From JABJGO01 sp963921245 (GTDB taxonomy: Bacteria; Pseudomonadota; Alphaproteobacteria; Rhodospirillales; Casp-alpha2): 64,000 bases of DNA. A program made the position numbers and the translations under genes. Positions 1 through 8,979 of the stretch are shown here, piece by piece (positions within the stretch are counted from its first letter, which is position 1; every line of letters begins with the position of its first letter). The notes beneath the pieces are model-generated. The model did not search any database. It had not been told where the DNA came from and saw only the letters and a program-made list of their open reading frames with translations. Where the stretch lies: contig CAWUEY030000001.1 of assembly GCA_963921245.4 (NCBI GenBank), positions 1,364,001 to 1,428,000 of the forward strand, written 5' to 3'.

Positions 1-1
1 A

Positions 2-1228
2 AATCTGCCGACTTATGAACAGTCGCGCTCAATCGCCGAAAAAGGATCCGCAGAAAAACGCGCGTGGCTGGCTTCCTGTCAAGGCCTCCAGCCCGAGTTT
101 CTGTATCTGTTTGCGACAGACGAAGAAGTCGGTGTTCGCAAGGCTGTTGCTGCCAACGAATACACGCCACTCCAGGCCGACAAAATTCTGGCCACTGATG
201 AAAATGAAGGGGTTCGTATTGAACTCGCGGAAAAAGTTACCCGCCTGATGCCAACACTCGATCCATCGCGGAGTGACAAGGTTGCGGAAATGGTTTTGGA
301 GATCGTGTCGATACTGGCCGAGGATCGCGCGGCGAGAGTCCGACAAATTGTTGCTGAGGAAATCAAAAGCCTGGAAAACGTACCCGGGAGTCTGGTGGAA
401 CAACTGGCGTGGGATGCAATAACAGCCGTATCCGCCCCCGTACTGGAATTTTCTCCTTTGCTTTCTGAGCGTCAACTGGTGGAAATCATCCGTAGTGGCA
501 TCGATGGTGGCGCTCTTGATGCTGTGGCCAGACGGCACGGCCTGTCAAAATCTGTTTCCTCGGAAATTGTCGAGCAGAACGTCGGGCGCGCTCTCGTGTG
601 TTTGCTGGAAAACACCACCGCGGAGATTGCTGAAGAGGGATATGTCACGATTGCTGACACCGCGAAAACCAATACCGAGATACTGGAAGCCATGATCGAG
701 AGAGATGACCTGACACTGGCGACCATAAGACGGGTCGCCACATTTGTCGGGAACGCTGTGATCGATCGTATTCTGGAGAGAAACAAGTCCTGTCCCGGGC
801 TTGATGACGCGGCCGTCCGAGGCATTCGACAGAAAGTGCACGAGCGCGTCATGAGTGGTGACGCGGACGACGCTCCCTTGCCCGGGGAAGAGGCACGGCA
901 AAAAGCCGAAAAGCTCTATGAAGACGATAAACTCACGGAGGATGTGATCGCCAAAGCCATAAAAGAAGGTGATCGGCTATTCGCCATTCATTCCCTGGCC
1001 TTGCTGGCAAGCTTACCCTGGGACAAGGTCCGACGCATTCTGAATAGTCAAAGCGGGAAAACAATTGCCGCGTTGTGCTGGAAAGCTGGAATTTCTGCAG
1101 AACGCTCCGTATACGTTCAGAAATATCTGGCGCGTTTAACCGGAAGCGCGCTGGTGCACAGGACGTCTAGCGGTGACTATGCGATGAGCGAAGATGAACT
1201 TGCCTGGTACATGGAATTTTTTGACTGA
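2..1228 (+). CDS. DUF2336 family protein, 5' end cut by window edge
   Basis: The frame is open to the first base of the window, giving 408 visible residues; an internal ATG at 248 would drop about 80 well-conserved N-terminal residues, so it is not the start. The visible N-terminus begins LPTYEQSRSIA and is followed by short helical repeats (DEEVGVRKAVAAN, DENEGVRIELAEK) that resemble the HEAT-like repeats of DUF2336 proteins, which usually open just before a similar motif, so few residues are probably missing. No catalytic motif, signal peptide or membrane span is visible. The family is frequent in alphaproteobacteria and has no settled biochemical role that I know of. An intrinsic terminator lies downstream. 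Confidence 0.85.
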   Translation, partial: NLPTYEQSRSIAEKGSAEKRAWLASCQGLQPEFLYLFATDEEVGVRKAVAANEYTPLQADKILATDENEGVRIELAEKVTRLMPTLDPSRSDKVAEMVLEIVSILAEDRAARVRQIVAEEIKSLENVPGSLVEQLAWDAITAVSAPVLEFSPLLSERQLVEIIRSGIDGGALDAVARRHGLSKSVSSEIVEQNVGRALVCLLENTTAEIAEEGYVTIADTAKTNTEILEAMIERDDLTLATIRRVATFVGNAVIDRILERNKSCPGLDDAAVRGIRQKVHERVMSGDADDAPLPGEEARQKAEKLYEDDKLTEDVIAKAIKEGDRLFAIHSLALLASLPWDKVRRILNSQSGKTIAALCWKAGISAERSVYVQKYLARLTGSALVHRTSSGDYAMSEDELAWYMEFFD

Positions 1229-1352
1229 TTGTACGCTCGAAGTTGAGCAGCAGGGACTGAGCATTTCGTTCGCTTTTGCTTTTGTAAAAAGACAGAGGTG
1301 CTTGCTGAAGCGCGTAAAAAAATTATCCGGGATTTTCGATCCAACCAAGTAA

Positions 1353-1380
1353 GAAAGGGCTGCTCTCAAGCAGCCCTTTC
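1353..1380. terminator. Bidirectional intrinsic terminator
   Basis: A perfect 12-bp stem (GAAAGGGCTGCT and its complement) closes a CTCA loop. It sits between the convergent DUF2336 gene and the small membrane-protein gene of the amt operon. Neither side has a long T run beyond the stem, although the stem itself ends in TTTC. It probably serves both genes. Confidence 0.75.
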
Positions 1381-1417
1381 CATACGTCCTGTATACTTTA
1401 AGACTATCGTAGCGTGC

Positions 1418-1606
1418 TTAGTTACCGTTTTCCGCCCGATTGAACGCATCGGTTTCGTGTTTAGCACCCATCCAAAGCGCCAACAGGCAGATAGCGATAC
1501 TAATGATTACCCAGGTCCACTCGGAACCTGAGCCGCCACCAGCGCCGGGATAATAAGCCCCGCCGCTTGCGACGACATCGTTCCAGGTATCAAAAATTGA
1601 ACCCAT
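1418..1606 (-). CDS. Small single-span membrane protein downstream of amt
   Basis: This 62-residue protein has a near-ideal ribosome-binding site (AAAGGAGA, 6 nt before ATG). It has a Gly/Ser-rich N-terminal half, one hydrophobic span at about residues 31-47 and a short charged tail, so it is predicted to sit in the inner membrane. It lies 26 bp after the stop of the upstream ammonium transporter on the same strand and is followed by a strong hairpin terminator, so the two genes are likely cotranscribed. I do not recognise a named family. A role as accessory or stabilising subunit of the transporter is inferred from position only. Confidence 0.75.
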   Translation of the reverse strand: MGSIFDTWNDVVASGGAYYPGAGGGSGSEWTWVIISIAICLLALWMGAKHETDAFNRAENGN

Positions 1607-1632
1607 AACAGGTCTCCTTTCTACTCAAACGG

Positions 1633-3000
1633 TTATTCGGCAGGCATAGCGGAGGGTGCAATACCTTCCGGATAGGCCTGACTGGGTACTTTCGTCGGAT
1701 CGAGACCGGCGAGCTCGGCGGCTTCCGCAACCCGTAGCAAGCCAAATCTGTGCAGGATCCATGAAACCACATATCCAGGTACAAGACCGAGCAGCAGCAT
1801 GACAATAGCGCCGACCAGTTGGCCCTGGAAGCTGATGGTAATCACACCCGGATCACCTTGCAGAGCAGGATAACCAATGGCAAAAATGCCGACAGCCATA
1901 ACGCCCCAGATACCCAGAGTACCATGAATCGTTACCGCGCCAACCGCATCGTCAATGCCCCATTTTTCAAGAAGCCTGTAGCTCGGTCTCATTAGCGCAG
2001 CACCGGTCGCACCAATCGCGAATGCCTGTGCCGGATGCCACAGATCAAGACCGGAAGCACAGGAGATAATACCACCCAGGGCACCGGACATCATCCAGAA
2101 CGGATCACGGGTCAAGGCCCAGGCCGCGATAATACCGCCGGCGAATCCCATCAGGATGTTGAAAGCCAAGGCACTCAGGGTGATTGGCGTTCCATAAATG
2201 GTTGCCATGGTACCGCTGAACCAGGACCAACCTTCACCGGGTACAATGACACAGGCCATGAGGAAGCCCCAGAAGCCTGCGATAATCAGCATCAGCCCGA
2301 TAAGGACAATCGGCAGGGAGTGCCCTGCCAGATGGTTGGCCGTTCCATCCGGATTGAATTTACCAATCCGCGGACCAAGATTAATCAGAATACCAAGGGC
2401 GAAGAACCCGGCAACCGCGTGAACAAGACCGGCAGCACCGAAGTCATGATACCCCCAATCGGTTACCAACCAACCGGCAGCACTCCAGCCCCATGCAGCG
2501 GCCACAACCCAGGCAATCGAGCCTAATACAAAAGCCAGGATAACAAAGCCGACGATGCGGATACGTTCAATAACAGCACCGGACATGATTGACGCTGTTG
2601 TCGCGGCAAACATGGTGAAGGCACCCCAGAAAACGCCCGTGGCATTGTCGCCAATGTAGGGTCCCATAACCTCGCCAACGGGATTGGCGAAATCCAGACC
2701 TGTCTGCCACGATTCGGCTGTTGGAATCAGACCCGGCGTCCAGGCCCAATAGACAAACCAACCGATCCAGTAAAAGCCGGGCACACAAAAGGCGAATGCA
2801 AGTATGTTTTTAACACCGGATGCCAGAACGTTCTTTTGACGTGTGGCGCCCATTTCGTAACCCAGAAAACCGACGTGAATCAGAATCATGAGCGGGATCG
2901 TGATGTAGTAATACGCTTCTGCGAACATCGTATTTGTCACAGCCGCCGCAGCCTGTAGGTCTGCGACTTGCGCTGCAAGTATAGCGAGTTGCTCTTCCAT
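1633..3000 (-). CDS. amt: Ammonium transporter (Amt family)
   Basis: This is a polytopic inner-membrane protein of 455 residues predicted to conduct ammonium/ammonia. Family landmarks are the IERIRIVGF loop, the pore twin histidines in LVHAVAG (about residue 194) and TIHGTLG (about 359), and an Asp eight residues before the first His (about 186), matching the D160/H168 spacing of E. coli AmtB. The vestibule segment reads GFWGFLMAC, with Cys where AmtB has Ser219. The start was placed at the ATG preceded by AGGGAG rather than at an in-frame start 24 codons upstream, which lacks such a site. No glnK lies beside it. It heads a short operon with the 62-residue membrane protein and is divergent from a second amt. 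Confidence 0.92.
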   Translation of the reverse strand: MEEQLAILAAQVADLQAAAAVTNTMFAEAYYYITIPLMILIHVGFLGYEMGATRQKNVLASGVKNILAFAFCVPGFYWIGWFVYWAWTPGLIPTAESWQTGLDFANPVGEVMGPYIGDNATGVFWGAFTMFAATTASIMSGAVIERIRIVGFVILAFVLGSIAWVVAAAWGWSAAGWLVTDWGYHDFGAAGLVHAVAGFFALGILINLGPRIGKFNPDGTANHLAGHSLPIVLIGLMLIIAGFWGFLMACVIVPGEGWSWFSGTMATIYGTPITLSALAFNILMGFAGGIIAAWALTRDPFWMMSGALGGIISCASGLDLWHPAQAFAIGATGAALMRPSYRLLEKWGIDDAVGAVTIHGTLGIWGVMAVGIFAIGYPALQGDPGVITISFQGQLVGAIVMLLLGLVPGYVVSWILHRFGLLRVAEAAELAGLDPTKVPSQAYPEGIAPSAMPAE

Positions 3001-3362
3001 AGTGATAACTCTCCCTCTTTTAACTCTCGACAAGGCATGGCGAGAATGCGCAAAAAACTTACACAGGCCCATTTAAATTGCAATTGACTACTAGTTTTGG
3101 GCGCGTACGAAATGCAGGTACTTTTCCCCTTTCGTCTTGAAATTAAAGATTTTTCAAAAAAGAGGTGTACTTTTGGTTTTTTCTTTGAGTCCTCTGATTT
3201 GGTGATAGGCAACGGCGAAACCTCATGAAATCCCGACTCCGATCAGCGCTTCCGGTTGCAGGCGGTGCGCCTTACTTTTTATGCCGGTTGGACCTGAAAT
3301 GCGGTACGGTGGCCATCGAACACAAAACGTCTTTGGTCAAATGAGAGGAACCCTCAACAACG
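3001..3362. other. Divergent amt-amt intergenic region
   Basis: These 362 bp hold the promoters of both ammonium-transporter genes. The region is AT-rich around 3120-3190 and carries a direct repeat GTACTTTT (3118 and 3167). A weak sigma-70-like pair (TTGACT, 16 bp, TACGAA) starts at 3084 on the plus strand. I found no convincing NtrC site and no clean sigma-54 element, and no open frame that looks coding. Confidence 0.5.
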
Positions 3363-4727
3363 ATGGCTGACCAACTTACCGCACTGACGACCGTTTTTAC
3401 CGAGGTCTATTACGGGATTGCGGTGGTGTTCATGTTCTTGATCCACGTGGGGTTCTGCCTGCACGAAGTCGGTGCTTCAAGACGAAAAAATATGATGCAT
3501 ACGCTGATGAAGAACACGATGCTGATCCCCCTGGTGACGGTGACGTTCTATTTCTTTGGCTGGTGGATTTATTTTGCCTGGCCGAACGGTCCCGGAATTA
3601 CAGGCGGCATCATCGACAATCCCCATGCTACTCCGTGGAGCCCGTTAATGGGGGCATACCCAGGCGATCAAGAAGGAGGGGCACCTACCAACGGGTTTTT
3701 TTGGGCGGCCTTTCTACTGTTCTCCTGGACGGCTGCATCCATAGTCTCCGGTGCCGTTATTGAACGTATCCGTTTAGGGGCGTTTGGGATACTCGCGGTC
3801 GCGATTGGATCATTCACCTGGATTGTTGATGCAGCGTGGGGATGGCATCCGGATGGCTGGATGGTTCAGTTGCTTGGATACCATGACGCCTATGCGTCGG
3901 GCGTTGTTCATGGCGTTGCAGGTGGTTTTGCCCTCGGCATTTTATGTGTACTCGGACCGAGGATCGAAAAGTTTGCTGCCGACGGGACACCCCGAAACAT
4001 TTTTCCGCATAATCCCTGGTTGGTTACGATTGGTCTGTTTCTCATCTACATAGGATTTTGGGGATTTTATGCTGCCTGCAACATTCCCTTCGTTGATTTG
4101 GGTGAGGCTATGGCAATGGAAGGATCATTTTATTCGACGACAACCATATATCTCACGCCAACCACGATGTCGGCCATAACCTTCAATTTTCTGATGGCGT
4201 TGTCCGGTGGATTGTTGATGGGCTACATCGTTTCAAAAGGGGATCCATTCTGGACGTATTCCTCCGGACTGGGAGGGATTATAGCAGCCTCTGCCGGGAA
4301 CGATCTCTACCACCCCATACAGGCAATGCTCGTTGCCGTCATCGCCGTTCCCGTATTTTATAAATTGCATTTTTGGGTCGAACGCACGTTCAAGATCGAC
4401 GACGCTCTTGGTGTCGTCGCCGTGCATGGGTATGCCGGATTTATCGGATTGGTCATATCCGGGTTTATGCTCTGGGGTTATCCGGCATCCTTGTACTATG
4501 ATTCAATAATTACACCGATGGGGCAGTTTGCAGGCGCGGTGATTATGTTTGGCGGCCTTGGTTTTTTGCCGGCCTTTTTTCTTTCAAAACTACTCCGTAG
4601 ACTGGGGATTCTCCGGCTTCCTGAACAGGTTGAGCGTGACGACATGGACTTCGCCCGTGCAGGGGGGCAATATCCAGGCGAGGCCCGGCTCATGAACGCC
4701 GGCAATGAGGACGCGCGCAAACGCTAG
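3363..4727 (+). CDS. amt: Ammonium transporter (Amt family), second copy
   Basis: This 454-residue polytopic protein is a diverged paralogue of the neighbouring transporter. It has the IERIRLGAF loop, twin histidines in VVHGVAG (residue 183) and VAVHGYAG (residue 355), and an Asp at 175 in the expected spacing. The vestibule reads GFWGFYAAC, again with Cys (239) in place of the Ser219 of E. coli AmtB. The C-terminal cytoplasmic tail is charged (EQVERDDMDF onward). No PII gene is adjacent. The pair may have different affinities or substrates; the sequence does not settle which. An unstructured T-rich stretch follows before the tRNA. Confidence 0.92.
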   Translation: MADQLTALTTVFTEVYYGIAVVFMFLIHVGFCLHEVGASRRKNMMHTLMKNTMLIPLVTVTFYFFGWWIYFAWPNGPGITGGIIDNPHATPWSPLMGAYPGDQEGGAPTNGFFWAAFLLFSWTAASIVSGAVIERIRLGAFGILAVAIGSFTWIVDAAWGWHPDGWMVQLLGYHDAYASGVVHGVAGGFALGILCVLGPRIEKFAADGTPRNIFPHNPWLVTIGLFLIYIGFWGFYAACNIPFVDLGEAMAMEGSFYSTTTIYLTPTTMSAITFNFLMALSGGLLMGYIVSKGDPFWTYSSGLGGIIAASAGNDLYHPIQAMLVAVIAVPVFYKLHFWVERTFKIDDALGVVAVHGYAGFIGLVISGFMLWGYPASLYYDSIITPMGQFAGAVIMFGGLGFLPAFFLSKLLRRLGILRLPEQVERDDMDFARAGGQYPGEARLMNAGNEDARKR

Positions 4728-4863
4728 CGTGTCCCGTGCAGGCGATAATGTCGATAGAGTTAGAAACGGAGAACGCCGGTTTTTCTTTTTGGTTGGGTGT
4801 TGTTTGCAATCCTCTTTCATTCACCTCAACACTCTCCGCTTTAATGCTCCAGGCGCAGATTAC

Positions 4864-4892
4864 TTGACGAAGGAAAATCCAGGGTCTACACA
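4864..4892 (+). promoter_or_regulatory. Sigma-70-type promoter of tRNA-His
   Basis: TTGACG and TACACA are separated by exactly 17 bp. A start about 7 nt after the -10 box would fall roughly 12 nt before the mature tRNA 5' end, which suits a stable-RNA promoter. Confidence 0.6.
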
Positions 4893-4910
4893 GTGCCCGC
4901 CTTATTTCAT

Positions 4911-4988
4911 GGCGAGAGTAGCTCAGCTGGTTAGAGCACCTGATTGTGGTTCAGGGGGTCGCGGGTTCGAGTCCCGTTTCTCGCCCCA
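4911..4988 (+). tRNA. tRNA-His (GTG)
   Basis: The full cloverleaf is visible. The anticodon stem CCTGA/TCAGG encloses TTGTGGT with anticodon GTG, the T arm contains GGTTCGAGTCC, and the acceptor stem GCGAGAG pairs with TTCTCGC with one wobble. As expected for tRNA-His, an extra 5' G (G-1) is encoded opposite discriminator C73. The 3' CCA is encoded in the gene. Confidence 0.97.
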
Positions 4989-5141
4989 TTTCCTCATTAT
5001 GTTTCCAGAATAATGTTTCCAGAATATCGTGATTTTTTTATGCGAATCTCGCATTCTCATTGAAGGATGATGTCACCATCTGGAAAATGCTGGGGTCAAT
5101 TGTTAAAAGCAATGACAACCCAAACCTGACGGTAAGCACAG

Positions 5142-7778
5142 ATGTCGTTTCGGGCGAAAATAGTTCTGGTTTCTGTCTTCGTGCAGACCGTTGTTTTAGC
5201 GGTCGTTACGGTTATTGGTACGCACCAGGTATTGCGGACCAATGCCGATAATTTGATTGAACGCGCGGCATCCAAGGCAAACCTGATCGCCATATCCGTA
5301 TTGCCCTTTGTACGTTCTGGTCAAAACCGTGTCGTTTTTCAATTGGCGCAAGCAAGTGCCGCCGATCCGGAAACGGGATATGTTTCTGTACACGGCTCTT
5401 CTGGAGAGGTTCTGGCAATTGCAGGGGACGCAGATGTGGTCAACCGAAGAGAGTTTACGGCCACTGACTTTATAGGAATTCCGGTAAACGGCGTTGCCGT
5501 CGCAAGCGCCGCCATCGCTGATCAATCCGGTGTTGTGGGACAAGTCTATGTGTATCTGGTTGCCGATAAGATTGCTGCTGACATGGAATCGGTTCGTGAC
5601 CGGCTTGCCATGGTTCTAGCGGGTGCGGGTATTGTCATACTGATCTTCAGCCTGTGGCTGGGAGACTATCTCGCGCGGCGGTTGCGATCAATTCAAGCTG
5701 TTGCGGAAAACGTCACAAACGGGAAATTTGATACGATTATCCCGGTAAAGGGCACGGATGAAATCGCGCAAACGGCACAGGCTTTCAACGTCATGTCGCA
5801 GGAATTATCCATCAATCTGGCCCCGGAAGAGCAGGCATTGAGGCGCGGGGAACAGGCAGACCATAACGCCAGCGAAAGCATGACAGCGCAGCAGGCTCTA
5901 AAGGCGAAATCGGAATTCCTGGCAAATGTCAGTCACGAAATAAGAACACCCATGAACGCCATTATTGGACTGAGTTATCTCGCCCTTCAGACAAGCATAC
6001 CCGCGAAAAAGAACGATTATATTGATAAGGTCTATCAGGCCGGTCAGTCCTTGCTGCAGATCATCAATGATTTTCTGGATTTCTCAAAATTCGAAGCCGG
6101 TAAGGTAGAAATGGAACAAAGGCCATTTGCTGTTTCAGAGGTCGTTGAGAATATTGACTCTCTTTTCGGCCAGGCCTGTGAGGCAAAAGGATTGATATTG
6201 AAGATTACTGTTGATCCGGAATTGCCTGATTTTTTGTATGGGGACTTGCTTCGGATCAATCAAATCCTGACCAATCTGGTTGGAAATGCGGTGAAGTTTA
6301 CAGCGCAAGGCTCAATATCGGTTTCCATACAAGAGATAGAGGAAGCGGAACCCCTATTAGAGCAGCATGTTGTTCAGTTTCGGGTCGCTGATACCGGTAT
6401 CGGTTTGTCGACCGATGACTCCGCATCACTTTTTGCGGAGTTCACGCAAGCCGATGGTTCAACAACACGGAAATTCGGGGGCACCGGCCTTGGGTTGGCA
6501 CTGGTAAAACGGTTTGTTGAGTCAATGGACGGAACGGTCGAGGTGAGCGGCGAACCAAGCGTTGGCGCAACATTCACGGTCACTATCCCCCTTGGTTCCG
6601 TCACCGATGAAGACGCGAAAGCGCTGATAACGCCGGATGAACAAAATACTCAAACAAGGCGCTTGGGGTTTTGTGGAGTCAAGGTGCTCCTGGTTGATGA
6701 CAACGAAGTAAACCAGGTCGTCGCCGCTGAGATTCTCCAAAATGAAGGCGTCAACGTGACAATAGCCAATGACGGCGTCGAAGCCCTGCACATTCTCAAG
6801 GTATCTGAACGCCCCGATATTATTCTTATGGATTTGCAAATGCCCAATATGGACGGCTTTGAAGCCGCGCAAAAGGCAACAGCTCTTTTTGCTGGTGACG
6901 GCCCGCCAATTGTTGCTGTTTCGGCACATACCCTGGAGGAAGAACGCGACAAAGCCCGTCAGGCGGGGATGGTGGGTTACATTGGAAAACCGTTTGAGGC
7001 CAATGAGTTGTTGTCTGTCATAACGCACCACCTCACTTACGAAGATCAAACTGCGCCAACTATTGACGACAATCCAAATGAGCAAGCACCGAACGAGGGG
7101 AAAGGTCCTGAAACCGTCAATGTCGAAGCCGAAGAGGGAACGCCTTCAACCCGATTTGCCGAACTGACGAGCTTTGACGTGAACGAGGGTGTGCGACGGT
7201 TGATGGGACAGGAAGAACGGTTCTTTTCTCTGGCGGAACGGTTTTTTGAACAACACCGGGATTCTTGCGGACAGGTCAGTGACTTGATAGACGGTGAAAA
7301 ATTCCATGAAGCGGAAAGGCTGGTCCACGCGATAAGAGGGGTTTCGGGAAACATCGCCGCCGTTGATATCTACAAAACAGCATCCCAATTGGATGATGCT
7401 CTTACCGGCAATGATCATTCCGCGCTGAAAAAACTGGTTTCTGATTTTGAAAGTGCGTTGCTGACAACGATGAAACAGCTGAACAAAGTCATCGAAAACG
7501 AAAAGGATAAAGATAAAGCGCCGGAAGAAGAGACGGGGCGTGACTCTGCTCTCTCCGCAAACGACTATTATGCGGCGAGAGAAGCGAGAGCGACACTGGA
7601 GATGATGTTACGGGAAAACAATCTTTCCGCTCGAAAACAGACCGCTGTTTTTCTGGCGTGCCTGGGTCCCGGGGGGGTTAAAGAGGAAAGGGACGCGCTG
7701 AAGGCGGCTGTCGAATCTCTGGACTTTGATGCGGCTCTAGTGCATTTGACTAAGGTGGCATCACGATTTGATTTGTGA
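5142..7778 (+). CDS. Hybrid sensor histidine kinase (HAMP-HisKA-HATPase-REC-HPt)
   Basis: This 878-residue membrane sensor kinase begins with a transmembrane span at about 8-28, then a periplasmic sensor region of about 125 residues, a second span at about 156-175 and a HAMP linker. The phospho-accepting His265 lies in NVSHEIRTPMN. The ATP-binding domain has LTNLVGNAVKFT, DTGIGL and GGTGLGLAL boxes. The receiver domain has the acidic pair at 519-520, phospho-Asp564 in MDLQMP and Lys616. The C-terminal HPt domain has His729 in HAIRGVSGN. This is a BarA/ArcB-like phosphorelay layout. A diguanylate cyclase response regulator follows 15 bp later and is the obvious output. The signal sensed is unknown. 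The ribosome-binding site is weak. Confidence 0.93.
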   Translation: MSFRAKIVLVSVFVQTVVLAVVTVIGTHQVLRTNADNLIERAASKANLIAISVLPFVRSGQNRVVFQLAQASAADPETGYVSVHGSSGEVLAIAGDADVVNRREFTATDFIGIPVNGVAVASAAIADQSGVVGQVYVYLVADKIAADMESVRDRLAMVLAGAGIVILIFSLWLGDYLARRLRSIQAVAENVTNGKFDTIIPVKGTDEIAQTAQAFNVMSQELSINLAPEEQALRRGEQADHNASESMTAQQALKAKSEFLANVSHEIRTPMNAIIGLSYLALQTSIPAKKNDYIDKVYQAGQSLLQIINDFLDFSKFEAGKVEMEQRPFAVSEVVENIDSLFGQACEAKGLILKITVDPELPDFLYGDLLRINQILTNLVGNAVKFTAQGSISVSIQEIEEAEPLLEQHVVQFRVADTGIGLSTDDSASLFAEFTQADGSTTRKFGGTGLGLALVKRFVESMDGTVEVSGEPSVGATFTVTIPLGSVTDEDAKALITPDEQNTQTRRLGFCGVKVLLVDDNEVNQVVAAEILQNEGVNVTIANDGVEALHILKVSERPDIILMDLQMPNMDGFEAAQKATALFAGDGPPIVAVSAHTLEEERDKARQAGMVGYIGKPFEANELLSVITHHLTYEDQTAPTIDDNPNEQAPNEGKGPETVNVEAEEGTPSTRFAELTSFDVNEGVRRLMGQEERFFSLAERFFEQHRDSCGQVSDLIDGEKFHEAERLVHAIRGVSGNIAAVDIYKTASQLDDALTGNDHSALKKLVSDFESALLTTMKQLNKVIENEKDKDKAPEEETGRDSALSANDYYAAREARATLEMMLRENNLSARKQTAVFLACLGPGGVKEERDALKAAVESLDFDAALVHLTKVASRFDL

Positions 7779-7793
7779 TGAGGGAACACACTT

Positions 7794-8693
7794 TTGGCGG
7801 AAAAGGCAAAAATTCTGGTTGTTGATGATGAACCGTTGAATATTGAGGTTCTTCACGAGCTGTTACAGGCGGATTACGATGTGCGGTTTGCGACCAGTGG
7901 CGAAAAAGCCCTGGAACTGGCACGGGCCCAGTTTCCCGACCTTATACTGCTTGATGTCATGATGCCGGAAATGAGTGGTTTTGACGTCTGTCGAATTTTG
8001 AAAGAGGACCCTGACCTTAAAACCGTACCTGTCGTCTTTATCACGGCAATGAATGAACAGCAGGACGAAATGCAGGGTCTTCGGCTGGGAGCAATAGATT
8101 ATCTGGTAAAACCGATCAGCCCGGGCATCACAAAAGCCAGGGTGCGAAACCTGATTAACATGAAAAAACAACAAGATATGCTCGCAGACATGGCGTTTGT
8201 AGACGGACTGACAGGAATACCCAACCGCAGGCGTCTTGATGAAAGCGTACAAGTCGAATGGCGCCGCGCCCACCGTTCGGGACAATCGCTTTCCGTTTTG
8301 ATGATCGATATTGATCACTTCAAACTGTACAACGATAATTACGGACACGGGGCCGGTGATGAGTGCCTGAGATCAGTTGCAATGGCGATGAATGAACATG
8401 TCGTTCGGGCTGGCGATTTGCTCGCGCGATATGGCGGCGAGGAATTTGCCGGCCTCATGCCAAATACCGATTTGGATGGAGCCGTCGCATTTGCAAACAA
8501 TATGATAAAATGTGTCAGGGACCTGAAAATTCCCCATGAGTATTCTCCGGTAAGTGATATTATCACCCTGAGTATTGGTGTCAGCGCGGCCATCCCCTCT
8601 GACGAGGACGAAGTTTCCGCGCTTTTCAAGGCCGCGGATAGCGCGCTCTATAAGGCCAAGGAAACCGGTCGAAACCGGGTGTGCGTTCCCTAA
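7794..8693 (+). CDS. Response regulator with GGDEF diguanylate cyclase domain
   Basis: This 299-residue PleD/WspR-like protein has an N-terminal receiver with Asp11/Asp12, phospho-Asp54 in LLDVMMPEMSG and Lys106, joined by a short helix to a GGDEF domain. The active motif GGEEF (214-218) is intact, so it should make cyclic di-GMP from GTP. An RAGD inhibitory I-site lies five residues before it, which predicts product feedback. The start is TTG, with GGGAA 8 nt upstream and no in-frame ATG near. It follows the hybrid kinase by 15 bp, so phosphotransfer from that kinase's HPt domain to this receiver is inferred. A weak stem-loop lies downstream. Confidence 0.93.
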   Translation: MAEKAKILVVDDEPLNIEVLHELLQADYDVRFATSGEKALELARAQFPDLILLDVMMPEMSGFDVCRILKEDPDLKTVPVVFITAMNEQQDEMQGLRLGAIDYLVKPISPGITKARVRNLINMKKQQDMLADMAFVDGLTGIPNRRRLDESVQVEWRRAHRSGQSLSVLMIDIDHFKLYNDNYGHGAGDECLRSVAMAMNEHVVRAGDLLARYGGEEFAGLMPNTDLDGAVAFANNMIKCVRDLKIPHEYSPVSDIITLSIGVSAAIPSDEDEVSALFKAADSALYKAKETGRNRVCVP

Positions 8694-8854
8694 ATTCACG
8701 CAGGGTTAATTTGTGCCGTATGGCGCATTGAAGACTTGCTCTGGTATTTAATTCCGAAGGCCCCGTTCATGCGTGATGACCTCGGGGCATTTCGACGACA
8801 AAGGGGAGCGGCAAGCGAGCCATACGCTCGCATTGTCTCAACTCCTGGTCACGT

Positions 8855-8877
8855 ATCATATGGTCAAGTCATATGAT
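8855..8877. promoter_or_regulatory. Palindrome ATCATATG-N7-CATATGAT upstream of tkt
   Basis: The 8-bp arms are perfect and separated by GTCAAGT. The dimensions suit a dimeric transcription-factor operator about 200 bp before tkt. The cognate factor cannot be named from this window. Confidence 0.45.
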
Positions 8878-8944
8878 CAAGGCGGCCCTCGGACACCACG
8901 CCCTTTAAGGCATAATCCATCAGTTTCGGATATGAAGCCTGATT

Positions 8945-8979
8945 GCGCCATCAAAACGTCCATTTATCTCTGATGGCGC
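8945..8979. repeat. Inverted repeat GCGCCATCA / TGATGGCGC
   Basis: A perfect 9-bp stem closes a 17-nt loop. It is followed by an A-rich rather than T-rich tract on the plus strand, so it is not a standard terminator for that direction. It lies 100 bp before tkt and may be a leader structure or operator. Confidence 0.45.

Noticed and set aside
2035..2526. 163-codon plus-strand open frame rich in Gly, Thr and Gln
   Set aside because: It lies opposite amt and its composition mirrors the membrane-protein codons; no ribosome-binding site.
3205..3228. GG-N10-GC spacing on the minus strand upstream of amt, as a sigma-54 promoter
   Set aside because: Only the invariant dinucleotides match; the flanking bases (AGGTTTC, TTGCC) fit the consensus poorly and no NtrC sites are near.
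4758..4790. T-rich tract after the second amt as a terminator
   Set aside because: Only a 3-bp GC stem can form before the T run.
8773..8973. 66-codon open frame before tkt
   Set aside because: No ribosome-binding site, odd composition, and it spans the palindrome.
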